A stretch of 64,000 nucleotides of DNA from Reinekea sp. G2M2-21. Lineage in GTDB: Bacteria > Pseudomonadota > Gammaproteobacteria > Pseudomonadales > Natronospirillaceae. The DNA lies in contig NZ_JADPQG010000001.1 in assembly GCF_015687175.1 (NCBI RefSeq), positions 744,001 through 808,000 on the forward strand, read 5' to 3'. Under the pieces are notes generated by a model, which was not told the origin of the DNA, did not search any database, and saw only the letters and a program-made list of their open reading frames with translations. The position numbers were made by a program, and so were the translations under genes. Shown here one piece after another: positions 28,255 to 35,302 of the stretch (positions within the stretch are counted from its first letter, which is position 1; the number at the start of each line of letters is the position of its first letter).

Positions 28255-28275
28255 CGCCCCCGGAGGAGGAATACA
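28255..28275 (+). promoter_or_regulatory. Putative MalT-type operator upstream of first MalT-like gene
   Basis: CGCCCCC at 28255-28261 followed by GGAGGAGGAATACA (28262-28275) forms a 21-bp element. It matches 19 of 21 positions of the element at 38366-38386 before the beta-amylase gene. CCGGAGGAGG agrees with 8 of 10 positions of the E. coli MalT box. It ends 77 bases before the regulator start, which suggests that the gene is itself under MalT-type control. Confidence 0.6.
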
Positions 28276-28352
28276 AGCATCACTCGACGAACCTAAAGTG
28301 ACCCCCGATAAGGGAGCAAATACCGTTATTTTTTTGTAGAGGTTTGCAGATC

Positions 28353-30989
28353 GTGTATTCCGTAAAGTTCCAACCGATCCATGTTGCAGGGAAAAGAGTT
28401 TATCGACCTTTAGTGCAGCAGATACTGGATGATGTGCGTCCATTGACCCTGGTGTCGGCACCAAGAGGCTTTGGCAAATCTGCCTTGGCATTGCAAGTAT
28501 ATGAACAGGCAAGTTCCGAACGCTTGTGGGTGAATGCTGGGCAGTATGCCGACAGCCATGAATGGTCATCGTCTCTGTTGCAAGATATCGCCGTGAGGCT
28601 GAATCTGGATACGACAACCGACGCGGTGAGTGGCAGTTGCGCAGCACAGATACAGCAATGGATCCAAATTATCGCGGATGCTCTGAATGCTCGTCAGGGT
28701 ACCTTCCTACTGGTGATCGATGGAATATGCAACACACAGTCAAATAGTCTGCTGCAAGCGTTTGTCGATATCTCTGCGTTGATTGCTTCCCGACATTGCA
28801 TTGTATTGACCGTACGGGAAGAGCTTAATGAGTACCAGGGATTGCTCCGCGGGACACCCTCGTGTCGGGTGGTGACTGCCACAAAACTTAAGTTCACGAA
28901 TGCAGAGGTGGCTGATTTAATTCCACTGTCTTTGCGCAATCAGGTTGATCTGATGCACTTGCTTGAACGTTGCCACGGTTGGCCAGCTCTGGTCGGATTT
29001 GTGTTGCGCGAATATCAACCTGGGAAACCGGTAGCCGAGTTGGAGCAGCAAATTCTGCAAACTATCCACGACAGTGTGAAATCCTATTTTTCAGCAGAGT
29101 TCATATCATCGGTTGCGCCTTTGTCGCAAATAACCCAGTTTGATGAAAGCCTGTTTCGCGCCTTTGATCATAAAATCACCGGATTCGTGTCGCGGCTGGT
29201 GGTGGCTGGTTTTCTCGAACAGACCGATCGTTTTGGCTTCGAATTTCATTATCGTTGGCCCTGTCTGATCCAAAAGGTACTACAGGCCGCCGTCAGTGAG
29301 CAGACGGAGACACTTTTTTCACGGTTGCGTCTACTGGCGTGGGCAGACAGCCAGCAACGTTGGTCGGACTCGCTGTATCTGGCTTTAGCGGTCGATACGC
29401 CAGAGGCCATTCGTCGTCGGTTAGTGGCGACAGGGCGGCGTGTACAGGAGGCGGGGCAGGCGCTGTTGCTGCGTAAAGTGTTAACGTCCATTCGTTGGGA
29501 GGCTGATTTAACGGCCGACGATTCACTGGAGTTACTGTTTATCGACCTGGCGGCCTATTGCATGCGACCGGTCGCTATTTTGGCTGACAAGATTCACCAT
29601 TCATATCAGATTCTCGAACAGTTGCCGGTGGCGAAACAACGCATCTATGCCACCTGGGTAGAGTGTGTTGAAGCGCAATTGGCCATGCGAGAAAGTGCCA
29701 CAGATCGTGCACATGCGTTGGTGCCAGGCATTCGCAAGCATGTTAACGAGCTGCCTCCTTATTATCGAGCGCAGGCCTACTCTGTACTTGGAGAGCTGTC
29801 ACTGATGGCAGGTGAGCTATCGCAGGCGACGGACTATTTTAGTTTGGGAGCCGACATAGCAGAGCGAGATCGATGGCCATCGTCTCTACTCTGGCATAAG
29901 CATCAACTGGCACAAGTGTATTCACTGGCCGGGCAAACAACGCTGGCTGAGCAGGTGCGTTTCACGGCTATTCAGTTAGCCAGAGAAATGAACGCCACGC
30001 ACTTGTTTCCGTATCGATGTTTGATGCGCGCGCATTGTGAATGTTTGCTCAATGAGTTACGGGTCAGGGAGGTCGAGCCGTTTTTACGTGAACTGGAACA
30101 AGCCTCGGTTCTGTTGAATGATAATGACGCGCTGTCTATTAACCTGATCCGTCTCGAATTTCACCGGCTTAGTTGTCTGTTGGATGGTCAGTACCGCAGT
30201 GACATTCAGAACACGGTTGGCGCGATTGAGCGCGCCCTGCTGCATCGTCATCACCCTCATGTGGTGGTTCGGGCCGAGCGCAATCTGTTGAATTTCTGGT
30301 ATCAGTCCGAGCAAATTCACTTGATTGCCCAATGGTACCGTCGCCAATCCATTGTCGGGTTAGATATTGCGGGTCCAGATCATCTGATTCATCTGCGGAA
30401 CCTGTTTTTTGCGCATTTGGTTTTACAGGATTTTGATATTCTGGCAGATCGTAAATGGGTGCTGTTTACGGCGCAGGAAATGCGCCGCTGGTTGCGTTGC
30501 TGGCCGAGTCTAGCGCCCGCGCCTGTGTTTTTACTGGCATTGGACGAGTCCGTGGATGATCCCGTGCAGAGCCGGGAATGGATGTCATTGGCGCTGGGTA
30601 TGTTCAGCCAGAGTAATACGTTGGCAGAACCGTTAGCCTATCATTCCAGTTGGCTGGAACCGTTGCAGCAAAACGAAGTTCCCCTGCAACGCTATCAGGC
30701 GACGTTTATGTCGCGGTTGAATGCGATCTGGGGCAACCGGGTGAAATACAGCATTGTGCGGGATGCGGATGAACAACCGAATAGTGCAGCTCATGTTGGG
30801 TTGTCACCACGCGAATGGCAATTGTTGCAAAATGTGGCGCAGGGTATGAGTAATGAAACCATTGCCGAGCATCTGAACTTGAGTGTGGGGACGGTAAAAA
30901 ACCAGTTAACCAAAATTTATCGAAAATTAGGCGTAACCGGTCGCGGCGCAGCCCGCTCACGTTATAAGTCTTTTGCCGAGTCTGCCTAG
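28353..30989 (+). CDS. MalT-like LuxR-family ATP-dependent regulator (divergent paralogue)
   Basis: An 878-residue STAND-type regulator. The P-loop is APRGFGKSAL near residue 39, then a nucleotide-binding region, a long helical-repeat sensor region, and a C-terminal LuxR helix-turn-helix (SPREWQLL...SVGTVKNQLTKIYRKLGV). Size and layout match MalT, but the N-terminal signature of MalT (WYSLD and neighbours) is lost. It is therefore a diverged paralogue of the protein at 40614. GTG 28353 is taken as start because AGAGG lies ten bases before it; a TTG at 28344 is too close. It is divergent from the pullulanase operon and probably regulates starch genes. Confidence 0.85.
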   Translation: MYSVKFQPIHVAGKRVYRPLVQQILDDVRPLTLVSAPRGFGKSALALQVYEQASSERLWVNAGQYADSHEWSSSLLQDIAVRLNLDTTTDAVSGSCAAQIQQWIQIIADALNARQGTFLLVIDGICNTQSNSLLQAFVDISALIASRHCIVLTVREELNEYQGLLRGTPSCRVVTATKLKFTNAEVADLIPLSLRNQVDLMHLLERCHGWPALVGFVLREYQPGKPVAELEQQILQTIHDSVKSYFSAEFISSVAPLSQITQFDESLFRAFDHKITGFVSRLVVAGFLEQTDRFGFEFHYRWPCLIQKVLQAAVSEQTETLFSRLRLLAWADSQQRWSDSLYLALAVDTPEAIRRRLVATGRRVQEAGQALLLRKVLTSIRWEADLTADDSLELLFIDLAAYCMRPVAILADKIHHSYQILEQLPVAKQRIYATWVECVEAQLAMRESATDRAHALVPGIRKHVNELPPYYRAQAYSVLGELSLMAGELSQATDYFSLGADIAERDRWPSSLLWHKHQLAQVYSLAGQTTLAEQVRFTAIQLAREMNATHLFPYRCLMRAHCECLLNELRVREVEPFLRELEQASVLLNDNDALSINLIRLEFHRLSCLLDGQYRSDIQNTVGAIERALLHRHHPHVVVRAERNLLNFWYQSEQIHLIAQWYRRQSIVGLDIAGPDHLIHLRNLFFAHLVLQDFDILADRKWVLFTAQEMRRWLRCWPSLAPAPVFLLALDESVDDPVQSREWMSLALGMFSQSNTLAEPLAYHSSWLEPLQQNEVPLQRYQATFMSRLNAIWGNRVKYSIVRDADEQPNSAAHVGLSPREWQLLQNVAQGMSNETIAEHLNLSVGTVKNQLTKIYRKLGVTGRGAARSRYKSFAESA

Positions 30990-31321
30990 AATTTCACGAA
31001 GTCGCTCAAAATACAGCCATACCCAACGCTGGCCTGACCTCCAGATAAGTAGGTTTCGGTAACATTTTTTGACCACAGTTCGTCTTTTGAGTCAGTAAAA
31101 AATTCGTGGGAAATCGAACAAACTGTTTAGGCGATTTTCCCACAGTGCTCGACCTCTGATGAAGTTTCCGGGCAGGCGGGTTCGTTGTTCGCTTCAGACG
31201 GTAACAGGAGCATTCACTGGGTGAGGTTGATTTTTGAAATCGCCGCGTTAAATCGTTGCAAAAGATGCATCATAGACGTTCATGTTTCTCTTATTCTATA
31301 AACCGCACAGAGTTACATAAT
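30990..31321. other. Intergenic stretch with a long hairpin
   Basis: No gene is seen. GTGGGAAATCG (31106-31116) can pair with CGATTTTCCCAC (31132-31143) with one bulged base, giving a long hairpin. No T-run follows, so its role as terminator for either convergent gene is unclear. Confidence 0.45.
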
Positions 31322-32224
31322 CTACTTGGCAGTGCCCTTCAACCAATCCCGTGCGGTTTCGGTAATGGCCAAAACCGCTGGATTGGAAAGCTTGCGTTCT
31401 GGCGAAATGGCGTAAAACTCCTCTCGGACATCTTCTGTAGTACCGACTTTCTCAACCTGGTATTGCAGAGCTACTTCGTCGGCAATAGCGGTAGGGACGG
31501 TAAAGACACCTGCACCAGCCTGGCCGAATACTTTCATTAACGCACTGTCGTCGAACTCGCCCACAACCCGAGGGTACAGATGGTATTTATCGAGCCATTG
31601 TTGCAAGCGATGCTGCACCATCGACAGATCACTGAGCATTAAAAAAGGTACACCGTTCAGGCAATTGGGAAAGTCGAGACTCAAGGTCGATGCCAGGGCG
31701 GGTGCTGCCATAAATGAGATACCACAGTCACCCAATGGATGATTAAACCCGCGAACACCCAGGCGTTGAGGCATTGGACCATCAGCAATGACCAGATCGA
31801 GCCGATGCAGTGCAAGTTCGCCCAGTAAACTGTCGAGGCTGTTTTCTTTACAAATAAAACGGATATGGTCGGTCAGCGTTAACGCGGGTGCCAGCAGGCG
31901 ATAAGCAATCGACTTGGGTACTACGTCTGCAACTCCGACGCGCAGTACTTTTGGCCGGTTCGTGGGGGTATTGCGCACCGATTCGGTTAACTCATCGCCG
32001 AGCGAAAATATCTCATCGGCGTAACTTAGCGTGACCCTGCCGGTTTCGGTCAATTCCAAGTTCCGGCCGGTCTTCTGGAACAGCGGCGTACCCAGCTGTT
32101 CTTCCAACAGGCGGATTTGTCCACTGATTGTCTGCGGTGTGATATGTAAAGTTTCGCTCGCCCGGATTATTCCGCCCTGTTTGGCCGCAACCCAAAAGTA
32201 GTGCAAGTGCTTGAAATTAATCAT
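31322..32224 (-). CDS. nhaR: LysR-family regulator, NhaR-like
   Basis: A 300-residue LysR-type regulator. The N-terminal winged helix (INFKHLHYFWVAAKQGG...TPQTISGQIRLLEEQLG) and effector domain segments (GVADVVPKS, GECG-like DCGISF, GEFDDSALMKVFG, EEFYAISPERK) align along their full length with E. coli NhaR. NhaR senses sodium and alkaline pH and activates nhaA and other envelope genes. ATG 32224 is chosen; 22 codons of open frame lie upstream but lack homology. It is divergent from hpf-BI-1-DUF533, which it might control. No sodium/proton antiporter is present in the window. Confidence 0.82.
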   Translation of the reverse strand: MINFKHLHYFWVAAKQGGIIRASETLHITPQTISGQIRLLEEQLGTPLFQKTGRNLELTETGRVTLSYADEIFSLGDELTESVRNTPTNRPKVLRVGVADVVPKSIAYRLLAPALTLTDHIRFICKENSLDSLLGELALHRLDLVIADGPMPQRLGVRGFNHPLGDCGISFMAAPALASTLSLDFPNCLNGVPFLMLSDLSMVQHRLQQWLDKYHLYPRVVGEFDDSALMKVFGQAGAGVFTVPTAIADEVALQYQVEKVGTTEDVREEFYAISPERKLSNPAVLAITETARDWLKGTAK

Positions 32225-32320
32225 GATCCACCAATTATTCGTAAAAAACTGAGTAATTACATAGTTTATTCGAATATTTCTTAGTATCAAACCTGATTAG
32301 GGTGTGACCTGAACTCAATA

Positions 32321-32336
32321 TATTCCGAATGGAATA
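32321..32336. promoter_or_regulatory. Inverted repeat upstream of hpf
   Basis: TATTCC-GAAT-GGAATA has perfect 6-bp arms and ends 12 bases before the hpf ATG, next to its ribosome binding site AGGAGAG. It could be an operator for the divergent LysR protein or a small mRNA hairpin. Confidence 0.45.
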
Positions 32337-32348
32337 CAGGAGAGCACT

Positions 32349-32735
32349 ATGACATTGGACATCCAAGCGCGGCACCTTGTGCTGACTGACGCGCTGAAAG
32401 ACTACATTAAACGGCGGTTGTCGTTTGCATTAAGTCATCGTTTTGAGCGTATCCATAGCATTATCGTGACCTTGTCAGACGTAAACGGACCCCGGGGCGG
32501 CAAAGATAAACGCTGTCAGATCCTGATCAGTGCGCCAGGTATGCCCGATATGATGATCGACGAAACGCAAATGCAGATGTCGGTTGCCATCGATAAAGCC
32601 GCAGCGCGAGCCAGCCGAACACTTGCTCGTCGAATGTCCAAGTTGCGTTTGAACGCTACCAGGAAAAACGCAGTGCCCAGTCATTTGCCCTCAAGCCAAC
32701 AACCTTTTGTCAGTGATTCAGGAGAATACCGATGA
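32349..32735 (+). CDS. hpf: HPF/RaiA family ribosome-associated protein
   Basis: A 128-residue protein with the S30AE fold of hibernation factors: an N-terminal strand MTLDIQARHLVLTDALKDYIKRRL, then a long helix with AIDKAAARASRTLARRM. Such proteins bind the small ribosomal subunit in stationary phase and inactivate or protect ribosomes. The C-terminal tail (from about residue 100) is polar and probably disordered. It overlaps the BI-1 gene by four bases (ATGA), so the two are translationally coupled. Confidence 0.85.
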   Translation: MTLDIQARHLVLTDALKDYIKRRLSFALSHRFERIHSIIVTLSDVNGPRGGKDKRCQILISAPGMPDMMIDETQMQMSVAIDKAAARASRTLARRMSKLRLNATRKNAVPSHLPSSQQPFVSDSGEYR

Positions 32736-33409
32736 ACACCGAACTTTCCCGTCAACCGCAAATGGTGGCTAACGATTCAGCCACCGCGGGAAGCCGTAAT
32801 AAAGTTATCCGCAATACCTACATGCTGTTGTCCATGACTCTGCTGTTCAGTGGCGCAACTGCGGGTCTGAGCATGGCGCTGAATTTATCGCACCCAGGGT
32901 TGATTGTAACCTTGGTCGGTTATTTCGGGTTGCTGTTTGCAACTTCTAAGTTCCGCAATAGCGGCTTAGGAATTGTCTTCGTGTTTGCTTTAACAGGCTT
33001 TATGGGACTCACTCTGGGCCCCATTTTAAATGCCTATTTAAGCTTGCCGAATGGCGGCCAGATCGTGATGAACGCAATGGGTGCGACCGGCGTTATATTC
33101 CTTGGTTTGTCTGCTTACGCCCTCACGACGAAAAAAGATTTTAGCTTCATGGGTGGTTTTCTGATGGTTGGCATTTTGGTGGCCTTCCTGGCGGGAATCG
33201 GGGCGCTGGTGTTCAGTATGCCCGCACTGTCGTTGGCGGTATCGGCCATGTTCGTGTTGCTGATGGGTGGACTCATTTTATTTGAGACCAGTAACATCGT
33301 GAACGGCGGAGAAACCAATTACATCATGGCGACTACCACGCTGTATGTGGCGATTTTTAATCTGTTTACCAGTCTGTTGCACCTGATGGGTGTATTAAAC
33401 AACGACTGA
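32732..33409 (+). CDS. Bax inhibitor-1/YccA family membrane protein
   Basis: A 225-residue inner-membrane protein with seven hydrophobic helices. It has the BI-1 family layout and the terminal sequence ATTTLYVAIFNLFTSLLHLMG typical of YccA/YbhL relatives. E. coli YccA interacts with and restrains the FtsH protease; the exact role here is unknown. It follows hpf with an overlap and precedes a DUF533 gene on the same strand. Confidence 0.92.
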   Translation: MNTELSRQPQMVANDSATAGSRNKVIRNTYMLLSMTLLFSGATAGLSMALNLSHPGLIVTLVGYFGLLFATSKFRNSGLGIVFVFALTGFMGLTLGPILNAYLSLPNGGQIVMNAMGATGVIFLGLSAYALTTKKDFSFMGGFLMVGILVAFLAGIGALVFSMPALSLAVSAMFVLLMGGLILFETSNIVNGGETNYIMATTTLYVAIFNLFTSLLHLMGVLNND

Positions 33410-33435
33410 CCATTTGCGTGAGTGGGAGAAAGGCC

Positions 33436-34125
33436 ATGAATGTACAGAACTTGCTAAACCAGTTTATGGGGTTAAACACAAGCACGACAGGCGCCGCACG
33501 TCCGGCTCAACCTAGCCTTAAAGGCAGCTTTGCCGGTGGCGCGGCTGTCGGCGGAGTCGCCGCACTTCTGATGGGCAACAAGAAAGCCCGTAAGGTTGCC
33601 GGTAAAGCGGCCACAGTCGGCGGCGCGGCTCTGCTCGGTGGATTGGCCTTCAGTGCATTCCGGCAATGGCAACAGGCTCAGACTGCAGAGCAGAATTTGG
33701 CTGCGCAAGCTCGGCAACCTATGGCCACTCAGGGCAGTTTTCAGTCGGCAGTGACTCAGGATGACCGCTTCCAGTTGACCTTGATTAAAGCCATGGTCAG
33801 CGCTGCGAAGGCAGATGGTCATATTGATGAAACCGAACAGGAGCGTATCTTTAATACGGTCGATGGTTTGCAGTTGAACGCTGATGAAAAAGCCATGGTT
33901 TTGGACTTGCTTCGCTACCCTGTCACCATTGCTGAACTGGCGCAAAGTGTGACAAGTCTGGAACAGAAAAGTGAAGTCTATTTGATTTCCTGCTTTGCGA
34001 TTGACGCAGACCACGCCCGCGAGCGGGCGCATTTACAGGAATTGGAACGTGCGTTGAACCTCCCCAACGGTTTGGCGCTCCAACTCGAGCAACAAGCGGA
34101 ACAGGCGGCTCTCCAGGCTGCTTAA
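33436..34125 (+). CDS. DUF533/TerB-like protein
   Basis: A 229-residue protein similar to E. coli YebE. A Gly/Ala-rich hydrophobic stretch (about residues 30-72) may be membrane-associated. A TerB-like helical domain follows (AMVSAAKADGHIDETEQERIF) whose acidic residues resemble metal-binding sites in the family. GTG 33418 is in frame, but ATG 33436 follows GGGAGAAAGG at a good distance. It is the third gene of the hpf operon and is closed by a terminator. The function is unknown. Confidence 0.85.
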   Translation: MNVQNLLNQFMGLNTSTTGAARPAQPSLKGSFAGGAAVGGVAALLMGNKKARKVAGKAATVGGAALLGGLAFSAFRQWQQAQTAEQNLAAQARQPMATQGSFQSAVTQDDRFQLTLIKAMVSAAKADGHIDETEQERIFNTVDGLQLNADEKAMVLDLLRYPVTIAELAQSVTSLEQKSEVYLISCFAIDADHARERAHLQELERALNLPNGLALQLEQQAEQAALQAA

Positions 34126-34176
34126 TGACCTGAATCTCCAAATTCAGGTTGGTTTCCGTATTGCAACTGGCAGTTT

Positions 34177-34204
34177 GCCCGCTCACCCTGGCGGGCGTTT
34201 TTTT
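34177..34204 (+). terminator. Rho-independent terminator of the hpf operon
   Basis: The stem GCCCGC/GCGGGC with an eight-base loop is followed by G and seven T, about 50 bases after the DUF533 stop codon. Confidence 0.9.
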
Positions 34205-34257
34205 GCCCCTTGGACAGAACACCCATTTTCATTTGAACCACCTTGCAAACATAACCC

Positions 34258-34285
34258 ATGCACCATGCACCATGCACCATGCACC
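34258..34285. repeat. Four tandem copies of a 7-bp repeat
   Basis: ATGCACC is repeated four times without mismatch. It sits between the terminator of the hpf operon and the ATG at 34337, ending 51 bases before that start, in the probable promoter or leader of the binding-protein/kinase pair. A change in copy number would shift promoter spacing by seven bases. Confidence 0.9.
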
Positions 34286-34336
34286 AAATCTGCGAGCTGC
34301 TATAGTTATTACGGCAATTCGGATACGGTGTACGCA

Positions 34337-35287
34337 ATGGCTATTCGTTTCATATCTGCAGCATTATTAATTGTGGGCAACTTGTGGATTTCAGGTTGCG
34401 ATTCAAAAACCGATGAGCGCGATACTCTCGCGACTGAACCAGCAAAACCTCGAGTATTGCTGGTGATGAAGTCGTTAGTGAATCCCTTTTACATCGCTAT
34501 GGAGAAGGGGGCACGACAAGCCGCTGAAGAGCGTGGCGTAGAATTGGTGGTTAAATCTGGTACCAACGAAACCCTTGTTGAACAGCAAGCTGAATTAATT
34601 GAAGAGCAGTTAAATATTGGTTTCGATGCGCTGGTCATTGCCCCGGCAGATAGCATTGCCATTATCCCGGTTCTGCGAAGAGTTCATGAAGCTGGGATTA
34701 AAATTGTAAATGTTGATAATCAAATTGACCGAGCCGCAGCCGAACAAGCTGGACTCCCAGTGATTCCCTTTGTGTCGGTAGACAATTACGAGGGTGGTTT
34801 TTTGGCAGGGCAGTATCTTGCTTCACTGGCCAGTCCTGGAGCCAAAGTTTTAATTCTCGAGGGCCCGCGCAGTGCAGTGAACGCGCGACAACGCAGGGAC
34901 GGGGCGCGTGATGCGTTCCTGAAACAGCAGGGTTTGGAAATCGTTGATTCCTTGGTTGCCGACTGGAAATTAGAACAGGCCTATGCTCGAACCAGTCATG
35001 TATTTAAAGAGCATCCCGATCTAGATGTTGTGTTTGCGGCAAACGATATGATGGCTCTTGGTACCGTGCTTTACGCACAAGAGAATGGCTTGGACCAATT
35101 GCTGATAGGTGGTTACGACAATATTCCGGATGCCAGCAAAGCCGTAAGTGAAGGTCGTTTAAAAGTGACCGTTGATCAACAGGCGGATCAACAGGGATAC
35201 CATGGTGTGATGGCGGCGACAGATTTGCTGCAAGGCAAACCAGTCCAGCCAATTGTTCTGGTGGACGTCATGCTTATAACGCAATAA
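34337..35287 (+). CDS. Periplasmic sugar-binding-like lipoprotein
   Basis: A 316-residue periplasmic binding protein of the ribose/allose (Peripla_BP_4) type. It has MKSLVNPFYIAMEKGARQAAEE, ALVIAPADS, VDNYEGGFLAGQYL, FAANDMMALGTV and GGYDNIPDA. A signal peptide ends in ISGC, so lipid anchoring is likely. A much longer open frame begins at 34175, but it reads through the terminator and repeats; ATG 34337 fits the signal peptide. No ABC permease or ATPase follows. Instead a sensor kinase begins within 20 bases, so it probably senses a ligand for that kinase, as LuxP does for LuxQ. Confidence 0.85.
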   Translation: MAIRFISAALLIVGNLWISGCDSKTDERDTLATEPAKPRVLLVMKSLVNPFYIAMEKGARQAAEERGVELVVKSGTNETLVEQQAELIEEQLNIGFDALVIAPADSIAIIPVLRRVHEAGIKIVNVDNQIDRAAAEQAGLPVIPFVSVDNYEGGFLAGQYLASLASPGAKVLILEGPRSAVNARQRRDGARDAFLKQQGLEIVDSLVADWKLEQAYARTSHVFKEHPDLDVVFAANDMMALGTVLYAQENGLDQLLIGGYDNIPDASKAVSEGRLKVTVDQQADQQGYHGVMAATDLLQGKPVQPIVLVDVMLITQ

Positions 35288-35302
35288 AGCGGAGCTTTGA
35301 AT

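Noticed and set aside
28068-31110. Shared words such as GTAAAAAATTCG on both sides of the first MalT-like gene
   Set aside because: The match is about 12 AT-rich bases with no consistent extension, so it is likely chance rather than flanking repeats.
34175-34336. Upstream extension of the binding-protein frame
   Set aside because: It begins inside a terminator and runs through the heptamer repeats; the signal peptide starts cleanly at 34337.
34122-34337. 71-residue minus-strand frame with repeated Trp-Cys-Met words
   Set aside because: Its repetitive protein is only the translation of the 7-bp tandem repeat.
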